A DNA stretch of 64,000 bases from Solenopsis invicta (GCF_016802725.1 NC_052679.1:14129635-14193634), one strand, 5' to 3'. Positions 49,517-61,630 are shown, counted from the stretch's first letter. A program made the numbers and translations. The notes: generated from the letters alone by a model not told the origin.

Positions 49517-50899
49517 CAATAAGAACAGGATCGTTTAATATACGTTTATTAAACGTAAGTATGATGTAAAACAGGTATAGGTATGTGGTAGATACGTATA
49601 TAGGCAAAACGGTTTTCATACGTTAGTGCAATATACATTTATAATAATCGTTTTTATTACATATATATGATACGAAACGTATTTAATATGTTGAAAAATG
49701 GTTTATAAAATACCAGAGCTGTCTCTACGTTTATAACACGTATAGAAATAATATCAAATACCACCATATACTAATTAAATAAACGTTTTTTAAATATTTT
49801 TGTGATTTGCAAAAGTGGTCCGTTTGAATAACGTATCATAAAATGCCAGAATTTTATCTACATTTATAACACGCATAAAAATACTATCAAATATTATTAT
49901 ATATTAATTAAATAAACGTTTCTTAAATACGTTTATGATTTGCAAAAGTTGTCCTCTTAAATAACGTATCAAGAATATTCAGGTGTGATATACTTTTTAA
50001 ATACGTTAATAAAAGTTTGAGCGTAAAATATATTTATACGTTTTTTATCGCAGCAATATTTAAACGAATAATAAACGTATTTTATACCACATTCAATATA
50101 GCTAATTAAAGGTTTATTAAAGATGTATATTATTTATGAAATGAAAAACATTTATAAAACATTTCGAAAATACCGAATACAATTAAAATCCAAGACATTC
50201 AATTATTAATAGTTATTTTACACGTAAAAACATATTACGGTTCTTTCGAAAATCGTGCGATTTGTTTTAGTTTTGAATCTCAAAACTTTTCGCGATGCCT
50301 TCGCGGCTTGCGCAGCTTCCGCTAGGTGGCCACGCCGCGGAGGATCTTCTCATGAGTCGAGTGCGGCCACAGGCGTTATATCTAGGCGCCACCGGAAATG
50401 ACTTTTTAATTCATACTTTAGTGAGAATTTTAGGAACTGCTTGTTATGACCTTGGAACGAATACTCTCATTCTTTTAAAATATGACGTGAATGTGAAACG
50501 CTACATAAAATTTTATATTTTTTCATATAATTAGCAATTTGTATTGTAATTTATTCTGGTACATAAATTAAATATTTAATTCAAATTTCATTTTTTTTAA
50601 CAAAAAGGATACAAGAAATATTTTTATTGTAAACTAAATATTTATTACGTATAAATTATTGATTTATTAATACGTATTTTATACGACTATATAATTCATT
50701 ATTTATTTGGTTCTCTAATCCGAATATAATTCGTATATTCTTAACGTTTAATAAATTAATAAAAATTGGTATATGAAAACGTTTCTGAGACGATCATGAA
50801 ACGGAAATTAGACCCGCTTCAAATACGTTTAATATACTAGATTTATACCATACGACAATCCCAAAAATAAACGTAATTAATACCATTTTGTTCTTATTG
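49517..50899. mobile_element. AT-rich element with CAATAAGAACA ends, about 1.4 kb
   Basis: CAATAAGAACA at 49517-49527 is matched by its exact reverse complement at 50889-50899, and similarity continues a few bases inward (14 of 17). The interior is full of AAACGT/ACGTTT-type motifs, contains a 133-bp tandem duplication, and has an unexpected GC-rich patch at about 50290-50400. The 79-codon frame through that patch (50295-50534) is not recognised. Flanking duplication is unclear. Confidence 0.55.
49706..49971 (+). repeat. 133-bp tandem duplication
   Basis: Two units start at TAAAATACCAG (49706) and TAAAATGCCAG (49839) and both end AACGTATCA (49838 and 49971). Differences are mainly substitutions. 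The units include TTATAACACG, TAATTAAATAAACGTTT and GATTTGCAAAAGT blocks. Confidence 0.85.
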
Positions 50900-50985
50900 T
50901 ATAGTAATACCAGATATTATAGAATAATGTTAGTATTTTTGTTGCACTTTTTCTATTTGTCATTTTTTACAATAAAAATGTACTA

Positions 50986-51232
50986 CAGTAGAGTTCTTAA
51001 TTTTGGCCCCCATAATCTTTGTATTCCTTCACACGTAGTTTCACAGACACTAATATCATACCTCTTCCTTTTACAGAGTACCCTCACCACAGCACGAATC
51101 TACTAATCATCGTGTACTTTGCTCGCGCAAGTACACAGTGATTGGTGAATTCGTACTGTGGTGAGGGTATTTTATAACTTTGGCATTCCGCTCTTATCGC
51201 CCCATCAGCCAAAATTAAAGGAAACTCTACTG
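50986..51232. mobile_element. TA-flanked MITE with CAGTAGAGTT ends
   Basis: The ends CAGTAGAGTT...TTAATTTTGGC and their inverse pair over about 26 bp with two one-to-two-base indels, and TA lies just outside both (50984-50985 and 51233-51234). CAG starts with TA flanks fit the Tc1/mariner/pogo group; the CAGTAGA start is reminiscent of pogo-type termini. Its interior was split by the hairpin element at 51081-51167; without that it would be about 158 bp. Confidence 0.8.
51081..51167. mobile_element. 87-bp hairpin MITE nested in the pogo-like MITE
   Basis: The arms at 51079-51119 and 51129-51169, which include the flanking TA, pair at 35 of 41 positions around a 9-base loop. Termini are CCCTCACCACAG and its inverse. 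TA flanks both ends (51079-51080 and 51168-51169), indicating insertion at a TA. It is too short to encode anything. Confidence 0.85.
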
Positions 51233-51875
51233 TAGCTTGAAGTCAAATTGGCTCTTACGATCCTTCTATGGGGGTCGTCAAATCCTATCCTTCCTGTGTT
51301 GAACTCACACATCATTATGATCCTTGGATTTAGTGGAATCTATCCTGAAAGTTTCAAGCTTTAATTTCAACTTTGAGAAATTCCGTTATTGTTGGCGTAC
51401 TCCTTTTTCAAAATAACCATAGCCAGGTGGATCTTATTTTGTTATCAAGTTTTATTAAAATATAAGTTTATTGGAATCTGAACAGATTATGATCACAGAA
51501 CAATAGTCAGGTCTTTGCTTCTCAGATTTATATCGGGTTGAATTATTAAATCTTTATTCAACGAAAAAAAATCTAATTGCATTATTTGAAAATCTGTTAA
51601 ATTTAACCTGTATGTCTGTAAAAAACAAATGAATAAATCGAAATTCTTATAAAAATTACTGGAGAGTATGTGATATGATTAATTCATTCTTGTTAAATAT
51701 ACGAGAATTTCTTCATAATGATACTAAATGTATTTAGAATCTGTATGTGATAGAGATTAGCTAGCGTGCACATAATTGCACTAGAAAAGACACAGGTTCA
51801 GTGTTTTTGATAATATTTCAAAAAAAAGTATTATTATATAAATTTCTAATTGTATTTCAAGTCATTATTGTATAT

Positions 51876-52422
51876 TGTTGCGTTCGTAACGCTGCTGTAG
51901 ACCAAGTTTAAGCCTAGCCGCAACGGGATCGATTTCGATCGAGAGAGCGGTCGCTTGCAATATTGTGTTGTCGTCGACGATCCGCAGTAGCTACGTTTGA
52001 CAGATTTGGCCGCGCGTGGAGTTACATATTTGTTACGGTGCAATAAAGTTCTTTGCCCCAAGTTTTCGCGAGCCTTTTTCTTTCGTATACGAGTGTTGAG
52101 TGCGGGAACAGCGGCGGACGTGACATTTTTGGAGACTCGGAAGAGCGAAGAATTGGACGCCATAGCAACGTCAGCTCTCTTCCTCGCTGGTGAAAGGTGA
52201 GCCTACGCGAAAGAAGACGCGAGTCGAGACTACCCTCCGAAATAGAGATTCTTCGAGCCGTCGTCGAGAAGTTGCGGCAGCTCCGGGTGGGACAGACAAC
52301 AATAATGTTGCTAGAGACCATTCTTCCGTTCTTTTCGATCACTCGCCGATCCAAATCAGCCGCGCTTCGACCACACTTAAGCACGGGTTACAGAAGCGTT
52401 CTGAGGAGACACGAACGTAACA
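51876..52422 (+). mobile_element. Possible LTR-retrotransposon fragment
   Basis: A GC-richer block in AT-rich surroundings starts TGTTGCGTTCGTAACG, carries AATAAA at 52042-52047 and reads GTGACA then TTTTTGGAGACTCGG at 52121-52140. That arrangement resembles the end of an LTR (TG...CA, about 250 bp) followed by a primer-binding region. A second inverse of the start, ACGAACGTAACA, lies at 52411-52422. Frames of 76 and 124 codons after the presumed leader are not recognisable as gag. No second LTR and no target duplication was found. An ordinary TIR element about 547 bp long is the alternative. Confidence 0.35.
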
Positions 52423-52642
52423 CTGTTCCTCTTCTTCAATCAAAGAAGAATATATTTCCCGGATGTTCTTCAGCTTTTTGCTGCTTTGTGGTCTGGTATT
52501 TCTTGCCTTATCCATATAACAGTGTTACGGGGAAACACGGGTGCAACAATAATACATTTTGGCACATATAACTTCCAGAAATGATGAAATTTCTGAATTA
52601 ATTTTTATGCAAAGCTTAAAACTGTACTATCAAAATACATCG

Positions 52643-52703
52643 CTTAAATGTAAGTCATCAAAAAAGATTTACTTTAAATCTTTTTTGATGACTTGCATTT
52701 AAG
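52643..52703. other. 61-base near-perfect hairpin
   Basis: Arms of 29 bp (52643-52671 and 52675-52703) pair with a single mismatch and a 3-base loop. Each arm contains AAGTCATCAAAAAAGATTTA or its inverse. The stem is longer and the loop tighter than is usual for a microRNA precursor, so a snap-back mobile-element remnant is the likelier reading. It sits just upstream of repeat family 2 copy 2. Confidence 0.85.
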
Positions 52704-52744
52704 AGAAGGAGAAATTATTTTATTAAAATACCGGTAAGAAGTCT

Positions 52745-53035
52745 CACAATGCTTTATTTTATAGTTTATTGTATGGTTCTTTAGTTACGTAAAATAAAAT
52801 TTTTTTGTGTCTATTTATCAGCGGTGTCGCGAATTACTACAAGTAGAAGTTTTATAAATTTAATCGGAAAATACTAATCAAATTCTTATAGTTATAAGTT
52901 TATCAAATTTGTTATAACAGATTAAATCTAATCGTGTTAGCCAGAAATTCTGTTTAATCTTACAAAAATGCACTCTACCAAATACACCTCGTTGATTTAA
53001 TTAAGACTCTTCTCTCTATAATAATGAAGCTAATA
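52745..53035 (+). repeat. Dispersed repeat family 2, copy 2
   Basis: Aligns by eye with 6385-6640 in the same orientation: GGTTCTT, GGTGTCGCG, ATTACT, TTACAAAAAT and CGTTGATTTAAT landmarks are shared, with indels. No terminal repeats were identified. Sequence to the right (53036-53330) is AT-rich and not shared. Confidence 0.6.
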
Positions 53036-53452
53036 AACATGTTACTAGTATGGCAATAAGACAATGTATAATAACAAATTTTTTGTTGCATTTAATAAAG
53101 GCAGTGCTTATTAGTGGAGGAAAAGATAATATCACGGCCACCCATTTACGGCCAAGTCAATATTTTATATTGAAACTTAACGATTATATTCAACAAAGTG
53201 TCGTTTAATAGATTTGAGACAATTATTATATAACTCAAAGTTATATAATATTTATTACTTAGAACATGATTTATAAAAATGTGACGACATTGCATATTAA
53301 ATCAAAGAAAGATAGGAGTTGTAATATGGCCAATTCAAAAATAAATTTAAAAAATTGCTGTATGTTTAAAAGACACACAGCATTTTGTTACAAAATCGTA
53401 TATTTTGTAAAAATAAATTGTTAGAAAGAATTACAATATAACTGTAAAATGA

Positions 53453-53905
53453 AAGTAAGTGCTGAATTACAAATAAACCTAACAAAGCATTGTATTCTGA
53501 TTTTGATAAGCTTCGAATACATTGTAATCTATGTCAAAATAAAAGAGAGACACATATTTTTTTATACATGCCCATACAAACCGTTAAGAAGATAAAACAC
53601 GCTGTTTAAATTTAGAGGAAGAGAGGATTAAAAAAAAAAAATGTTTCTGAATTTGAGTAAACTGTTATAAAGTACATAGAAAACCATGAAACTTTTTTTT
53701 ATATCTTTTACCGTTTCGACGGTATTAACTCAGAAATAAAAAAAAACCAATTTTTTTTTAAGAGCGTATTTCACTCCCTTAACGGGCGTATGAGCACGTA
53801 TAAAAAAATATATGTGTTTCATTTTGACCTAGATTACAACATATTCAAAACTTATCAAAATTGAAGTGTAACACTTGGGTAGTTTTATTTGTTAGATTCA
53901 ACTTT
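53453..53905. mobile_element. Foldback element with long arms
   Basis: Sequence from about 53453 to 53602 pairs with 53764 to about 53905. Shared blocks include ACAAATAAA, ATTTTGATAAG, TTGTAATCTA, GTCAAAAT, CACATAT, a poly-T, CATAC and CCGTTAAG, with several indels. The inner 160 bases include homopolymer A and T runs and a small palindrome, ACCGTTTCGACGGT. Arms look diverged, so it is probably old. No coding frame. Confidence 0.7.
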
Positions 53906-56900
53906 TTGATAGTTTAATTAAAAGACAGATCCTTTATAAACTGGCAAAAAGGCAGCTTTACAAAATAAATTTGTAGATTTTAAAAATAAAAAATAAAATA
54001 TTGCACATTTACATATAAACTTTACGTATAAACTTCCTGTTGTCAACACTACAAATCTATTATATTCCAAATAGAACAAAAAGTCATCACGACATGAAAA
54101 TGACGTCAAAATGACTGTTAAATGATTATTAAAAGCCTTTTTGATCAATCACAATTCACTTTAATGTTATTTTGACGTTATTGATTTGTTGTTCTACTTG
54201 AGTACGATCTTCAGACGCATCTGAGTACATTTCATCCTGGTTTAACATTCGGTATACAACAAAAATAAAATAATATCTTTTATGTTACCGAACGCAATCC
54301 TCTAAAGTAACAATCGATTTATCGAAGAAATATTTTGATATAAAAATCTCGATAATAGTAAATACTAAAAATACGCTTAGATGGCCGTATTAACAAAATA
54401 AAACGGTATTGTATAATTTTTCATAAATATAGATAGCCAAAAATAACAAAAAAAGACAACCAAGTGTACATACATCCCTATGATAATATTCTCTTTAAAA
54501 ACAATGAAAAAGTATGTACAATTAAATATTAAAATGTATACATTTAAATGTTTCAAAATGATCAAAAGTAAATATGCCTTATATATAACAATTGTCGGCT
54601 ATTGCGTATGGGCAAATTAGCGCCATTACATAACGGCATGCTACTAAACAAATAATTCCATAGGCCATAGGTCATTATTAGCAATTAGTCATCTAACAGA
54701 GATAATTGGGATGGCCATAACATCCGCACTGACTATAATATCACTTTCTCCTGTAACATAATGCATAATAAAATAATCTACGTACGGTTCGAATTTTGAC
54801 CATACCATAATAAAATGATTATTACAAACCATAATAAATGACAAACCATAATAAAATGATTATTAAAGGGATTAAGGAATAAAGTTTTTAGTAGTAATAA
54901 CATAAACCTCAAAAAAATTTTATACTCTTTAATATTTGACGTAACGTAAGCCGCTCCTAATGTGTTTCTCATTATTTTAACCCTAAAAATGTCATTCATA
55001 TTTACATCTGATGAGAACTTTTCTAGGTTAATCTCATTCAGGATTACCTTACGTCAATGAAGCCAGATTATTAAAGTAAGATATTAAGTGAGTCTGACAA
55101 AATTTCTAGTTAGGATTGTGACATGTATAAAAAATTACGATAGATAAACGAACAATTTGACGGTAATGGTAGGTTAAAAATAACGTAGGTAGCAGTTTAA
55201 AAGAAATTTTAATTCGAGTTTCGGAATGACGATAGAATTGGAGGTACTGTCGGGAAAACGGACGTATTAGAGCTTCACTTACCCCCGATTGCCCCGGAAA
55301 CGAACGGACGCGGACGGTAAGGCACCATCGTGGAAAGATAACGCAGAGAAGCGTAATCCCTCGCAGTCCGGCATCTCTCTTCTCATCTCTCTTTCCACGT
55401 TACGAACGCGAAAGCCCTGATTCCACCTTCCGGACGAGAGCTCGAGATATCCTGCTATAATGGCACCGCCCTTATACACTCACGAGAGTGTTACTTTTGG
55501 AGGTTTCTGCCGATTTTTCATTACCTCGCGCTTGGTTCTCTCGCGAATGTAACAAATCTAATTTATTTATTCCGCGAATGGCATTCTGAATACAAAAATT
55601 AATTAAATACGAAAGCCAAGTTTTATTATGAGAAACGGTAAACGAAATAATATTTATAAAACAGTAATCGGAATAAGATCGCGCCTTGTGTAAACAAAAA
55701 TAATATTTTCATATGGATTATCTGTGTATACAGATTTTTAATTGTCGATTAAATGTTGCATATTTCGTTAAATTAATTTTTCATAGTAACGTAAATTTGA
55801 ATAATATAGAAAAAATTGCATGGATGCAAAGAGTACGATAAGAAATTGAAACAATGCTGAAATCCATGCAGCAGATATTGTGAATGCGTATCGTGCCGCA
55901 CTTGAAATGCACGAACGATAGGTCGAATTGAATCAACTGCGCAATATATTTTTAACATCCACATTCACTTTTGCGCGATCAATATTTTCATTGAATAACG
56001 ATTTGCTTTTATCAGAGAGTTAAAATCAAACACACTCAACTATTTAATTGCGGGACACGTTCTTGATGCGTACACTAAAAAAATTAATCCATTTATATAT
56101 TCTAGAAGATTAAAGATATTAATTAACTTTTCTCTTTTGAATTATTCAATAACTTGATTATCTCTTATACAATTACGAAAAAGGCATATTATGAAATCTT
56201 ATAGTCAAATTTATTTGTTCGCCAAGTAGCTATCGTAAAATTTTGTATGGTAAATTTCAAAACTTTGGACCTCGCTGATTGTGAGATGCATTCAGAATGT
56301 AGCCACTATAGGTGGCTTTCAGACTTTCAATTAAATCGAGAAAGCCTGTTCCTAGTCCTCTACGCGCTAGCTGTCTTTCTTCAATTCAATTACGCTTTTC
56401 CTAACCTTTCAACGCGCGATGTATTATAATACATTGTATAAAATTGTAAATACGACTGAAGTAGTCGTAAAAATTACTTTTAACGTAAAGCATCATGACG
56501 AGTTAAAAAAAATTTAAAGAGAGTTAAAAACAGTTCTTTCAGTTCTTCTTCTCTTATATGTACTCCATTAACAAAGCCTGATTCAAATTTATATTAACCG
56601 CTAAATAATTTAGCCGGCCGTGGACTTACATTAAAAGAGACACGGTTTTCTTCGTTTCGGATTATAAAACTTTAAAATTAAAAAAGCAGGTAGATGAGTA
56701 CATAAATATCAAAAGGAACGGCAGCTTCTCGCGCGCCAAGTGTATTTGTATAATAAACTTCTACCTTCAAAGAAATACCGCGCATCTTTTCTCGAGCGAA
56801 ATGGTACTCTTTGAGAAATGGCTTATTATATGTTTTAAAAATGCACATTTATTTTATTCATGTTGGAAGGCAAAAGATAAAAAGTGAACTTGTACTACCA

Positions 56901-59737
56901 GTGGGACAATGGCTTCCGATATGGATTTGTAATATTTTTGCATTAAAATTTCTCAACTACGCTTCAAGAAAAATTCATAATGATAAAAACTGTAAAAGTG
57001 ATAACTACAATAAGTTTTATTGTATATAGAATTAATGCGTAGTTTAATAAAATATTTTATAAACATTGCAACTAAAGTTTCGATTACATTAGCTGTTGTA
57101 TAAAATATTTTATAAATTTGTATCATCACGCCAGCAATATTTGTGCAACTATTAATTGATGTACCATAAAATAACATCTCAATTATAATTACATAGTTAC
57201 AAACTTTACTACAAATAATTACATACTTCCAGTTTACATACGGCCAATTATATGATCGGAGTAACTATGATAACTGCGGAGCAATGGTGCAGGGCCCTAA
57301 ATGCTAGGAATGCAAATAAGGAATTTCGATTCCGAATTCAAATTTCAGTTGGTTCAATTTTTCCGTCACCTACGTTTGCATTGCTATTTTTCTATAATTT
57401 ATTCAATAATTTTACTATATTCTCTTATTTCGTAAAATTTATTGCTTTTATTACAACTTTGTGATACGTATTTGAAATATTACTTTCTGTCCGCAAATTT
57501 ATAGCTGCTGATACGACTTTTTTCTCTGAGTATACGCAGTCTGGAAACCGCGGCACAATCTCGTTGACGCGTTTACGTATTTCATCGTGCGTTACCGTGA
57601 ATTATTATTGATATAATATCCAATGTAATTTGCTGCATATTGATTAATAATTTCTCACTGCTGATCTATTATTTTCCATAATAATTAACATATTCATGTA
57701 TACCGCTGGCAATTCCCGCGAGAAATCTGTACGTATCTTTGACGAGAAGCTCGCAATGGTCGCTGGTCTCAAGTCGCATAGGACGGCCGGGAATCAAATT
57801 AGTTTCAGGACGACGAATTCGTGGGCAAGCAGACCTCTTACGCCACCCACTTCATGTGACCTCACGTTCCGCGTCCGTTACGGATAAAGAACGATAAATT
57901 TCATAAGACACATTACAGGCATAATGTACTGCATAATGAAAACGCGCGACGAAAATACGTGAGACGAAAAAATGGCGCGCGTGAAAACGAAATTTCAATA
58001 GAAGAGCTTAAATTCCGCGAGCCTCGCCGTTCGATTTAATCGAACGTACGCGCTACTTTCGAAAAGATTTCGATCAACGGACATTGGCTGTGATGAGATA
58101 AACGAAACGAGGAACGCAATGGACGACCTTGCCCGCAGTCGGCCCTCGCAGCTTGTGCTTTCGATCGTGACGAGAGTGGATGCCGGTCGAATGCGCCTGA
58201 ATGCACGGAAACACGGGACACGCATAATTAGCGACAGAAAGGCGGAAACGCGGCTGGCGTGGCGTACGAGATTGCGAAGGAGGGTGATTGCATTGTGTGT
58301 GACGACAACAAGCCGGGGTCCATGTGCGTTTGTGGAAAAGTGATATCGCTGACGAGTATCGCGGCGCGGGCGCGGGGCCGCGTCCGCTGGGATGCTTCGT
58401 TATAGAGTCGACTCTCTGGCAAACGGTGGCGGCCGCGCAATGTGGAGGCGAAGAGACGTCGTCGGAGGTCAAAAGTGTGCTTGAACAAGATGAGCGCCGG
58501 TGTGTGGCAGGCAAAGGAAATTAATCAAGCGCCTCTCTGTGTACGCGCGGGAAGAGCGCCGCTACACCTGAACTGACTGAAATTGAAATACCGAGGTTGG
58601 ACTGGGCGCTTGCTCGAATATTATGAGGATTACCTGGGCCGCGCGGTCTAGTCTGAAAGTGGGAATTCCTCTCGGTTTAACCTGCCAAGTCGATTCGAAG
58701 CGCTCTGCCTGATATACAGAGCGATTTATCTGTGTGATAATGTCTAAGTCTACGTTAACATCGAGATGCTGACCAAACTTCTGGCGTTACGGGTGGGGAT
58801 TACGGAGTTGCAGCGATCTTACATTTCACGTATTCTCTCGTCGAGAACAGAGGATTAAACGCGCAGCTCGTGGAATGTTCGTTTTGCATGCAACGATCGA
58901 CCGCACGCGTCGCGATCATTGTTGTGCGCGTTATGAAATGCATCGCGATCCTATGGAAGTACACACAATACCAATTGTTCGATAATGCTTTTCTCAGCTT
59001 TAGCTCTTCGCTTTCGCGCTTAACTCGAACGCTCTCGATTTGCGTAATATTGATTACACGATTATAACGCCGACGGCAAATGGCTCGTGTGCGGAAATAG
59101 TTACTTCACAGGTCATCAGAGATAAATTCAAATGAAAGATAAAATTGAATAAAAAAAAATAAAAAAAATAAAAATCGCTCGTCATGACTCTTCGACGGAA
59201 AATCACCGTTGTATGATGACCTAGCTGGGCACCACGCGACTCGGATCGACCTAAGGAGCAGCGTGATTTGTACGTAGCCTAAGCGCGAAGCCATCGCACG
59301 GGACTGTGAAAGATTGTAAAATAAGTTTGCGATCCATCGCCGAGGAAGAATTAGTTCCGCTTCATTAAGCAATCGCGCGCGATAACCCGCGCATCTCTAT
59401 CACCAGCTTGAAACGAATTTTAGGACGGGATTGTAAAGACGGGAATCTTCTCGATAAGTTTTACCATACCGTTAGAATTTTATCGACAGGTTACCTCTCC
59501 GCGCTACTTAGCTATACAGAATTTATCTGTCTGTACGTTTGAAAATAAATTTGGACGACAAGCATGATTCCGGGATGTGCATACGCGCAATCCATCGCGT
59601 TCGCAATAACGTATCATCCCCTCGTATACGGAAAATGGCGAAAGGAAAAAGATTTTTCGATGTAACGGCTGGAGTGCTCGAGGGCTCAAAATGCTTTTCA
59701 ACTTCTTCCCAGCGTGCACTTGTCGCGCGCGACACGA
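53906..59737. other. No gene seen
   Basis: AT-rich to about 57500 with a 41-bp tandem duplication at 54803-54865. It then rises to CpG-rich (57540-59100), where frames up to 146 codons overlap on opposite strands without recognisable domains. An inverted pair around AATGACGTCAAAAT (54099) and TTATTTTGACGTTATT (54166) may mark another small foldback. Confidence 0.55.
54803..54865. repeat. 41-bp tandem duplication
   Basis: CCATAATAAAATGATTATTA occurs exactly at 54805-54824 and 54846-54865, with a third, partial CCATAATAAATG between them. Confidence 0.85.
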
Positions 59738-59773
59738 CTCTCTCTCTCTCTCTCTCTCTTTCTCTCTGTCTCA
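59738..59773. repeat. (CT)n microsatellite
   Basis: About 17 CT units with a TT and a GT interruption near the end, in CpG-rich DNA. Confidence 0.92.
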
Positions 59774-60253
59774 CTCTCGTATGGTTATTGTTCAAAGCGC
59801 GACGATCAAAAAGATGTACGAAAGTATGATTACTCGCGGCATAATGCGCACAGGCGTTTGAAAGGTGTCAAAGTGTATTTCAGCGGAGCCCAATGGAGCG
59901 AATATCTTTAGGAATGTACACGTCCGGTGAGTGAATGCGCGAGCGGGATCTACACGGACTTTCGCTATCCGTTGTGTTTGCGCTCTTCGAACGGGATGCC
60001 GTTTGTGCTCTTTTGGTATCCTCTCTTGAATATTTTTCCTTCTGCCTAGGCAAACAGAAATTTATGGTTCTGACGATGCAACGTGCATGCTGCACGCCAC
60101 TGTGTTCGCGACTGCGTTTCCACCTGTATGTACGGTAGTTAAAAAGCAAAGCTTTCGCGCGCCGCTGAAGTCATTACGGTTTAAAGCGCGTCGCGCAGAT
60201 TTTCGTTTCTTCTATGTCGCTTTTGGTGAAAAGCACATAATCATTACCAATGC

Positions 60254-60272
60254 TGTGTGTGTGTGTGTGTGT
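60254..60272. repeat. (GT)n microsatellite
   Basis: Nine to ten GT units followed by GCACTGCACGCG alternation. Confidence 0.9.
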
Positions 60273-61581
60273 GCACTGCACGCGTACGTGTGCGTGCGCG
60301 TGTGAGTTACGTCAATATCGTGAGCCTTTTAAAAGTCACGAAGGGTCAATCCTTTGTGCGACGGCTTTCACATCAGTGCTGTCCATTAAATTTGTTTCTG
60401 ATAACGGTAATGTTTTTACTAATTTTTCGTATATACGCATCGAGCAGTTTGTGCACGAATGATATATTTGGGTAGAGGCGAAGCTTTGAAATGCGAACGC
60501 GGTGCCTCTGACAACGTTATCGTCGCGTTTTATTGCAATTTCCCGTGTTTCAAAGCCATTTGATTAAAAAATTATTTCTTTCGAGTACTGATATAGGAGA
60601 GCATTTAATTAATCGCTATCGCGACGCGGTGCTTAATTTTCAGCGAAAATCAGCAATAGCCGAGTATATCTCTGACATATAACAAAAAGTAAAGCGAACG
60701 GACAAAGCGATCCGTCGTAACCAATTTAAGAATTTCTAGAAAATAATCGAGGATGATTGTTCATCAAAGACGTAATGCGTATCGACTTCTCCATTCTTCG
60801 ACTTTGGAAGAAAAGTCCAGGGAAAAATATGAAACACCTAAAATGGATTTGCGCAGTCGACAGACTTCGCTTTTTATTCTTGGCTACCAACGTAAAGAGA
60901 AAGTTGGTTACCGAGTATTATTGGATTCACCTTCCATTCATGACAGACTTTATTCCGAACGCTTATTGTGACTATATTCCAAGTGGTTCATTTAATAAAT
61001 AAGACGCAAAATGCGTCCCGGCTATATCCGCATTGCGGATGCGGCGCATTTTTATTCATCATTACGCATTGATTCGCGTTACACACAACTCGCGGATGAG
61101 GAAAAGTGCTCGTGGAAGTTAGTTTTAATAATGCACGCGACGAGTTTCGCATTGAATGACGAAATAACGTTTTTACACGTACACGTACACATGCACATTC
61201 GGAAAGTCATTCCGCGGCTTACGAAGAGCGACGAGAAATTCAACTTGGCTCGTGAGTTACGTGGTAATCGATCCTGAGCTGCAACGAAGAAAGTCGTCTT
61301 ACGGCCAAAGGCTTTCCTGATCCCGGCAGGGGATAGAGAGAGGCCTTTGGCCGTGCCGTGCAAGCCGCAGGACGTTACCAAAGGCTCTCTTCGATGGGCC
61401 AGTACAAGTCTGCCTTGGACGATAGAGCGCTACTACGTTAGGAGAGGTAGAACGCGCCAGGTAAAGCCGGCCGGTATTTCCCAGGAGAGCGCGGCAGCAG
61501 CGGGGTTCGGTCCGCATCGGGTCGTCTACATCGCCGTCGATACAAACGGCGCGCAAGCGTGTCACGTGAGGGCTCTGTGTA

Positions 61582-61603
61582 TTAATGTTAACGTTAACAT
61601 TAA
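61582..61603. other. 22-bp perfect palindrome
   Basis: TTAATGTTAAC is followed directly by its reverse complement GTTAACATTAA, so the 22 bp are fully symmetrical and contain GTTAAC twice. A symmetric site for a dimeric DNA-binding protein is possible. Chance expansion of a TTAACG-type repeat is the alternative. Confidence 0.85.
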
Positions 61604-61630
61604 CGCCAAGGCACACAACGCAGCGACTCG

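Larger units (their letters stand above)
47893..51419. mobile_element. Large inverted-repeat element hosting several insertions
   Basis: The left arm is in three pieces: 47893-47942, 48387-48452 and 49267-49294. These match in order the reverse complement of 51299-51419 and 51241-51268. The last piece matches at 26 of 28 positions, and the middle piece shares TCATAATGATGTGTGAGTT. The gaps in the left arm are insertions: 47943-48386, and a second that includes 48454-49077. Between the arms lie two more elements (about 49517-50899 and 50986-51232). Coding capacity of the host element is lost or was never present. Confidence 0.65.

Noticed and set aside
50295..50534. 79-codon frame in the GC-rich patch of the 1.4-kb element
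   Set aside because: Short, with no recognisable domain, and its second half runs into AT-rich sequence. Kept only as a composition oddity in the findings.
52197..52571. 124-codon frame after the presumed LTR, considered as gag
   Set aside because: No zinc knuckle or capsid-like pattern, and a competing frame overlaps it.
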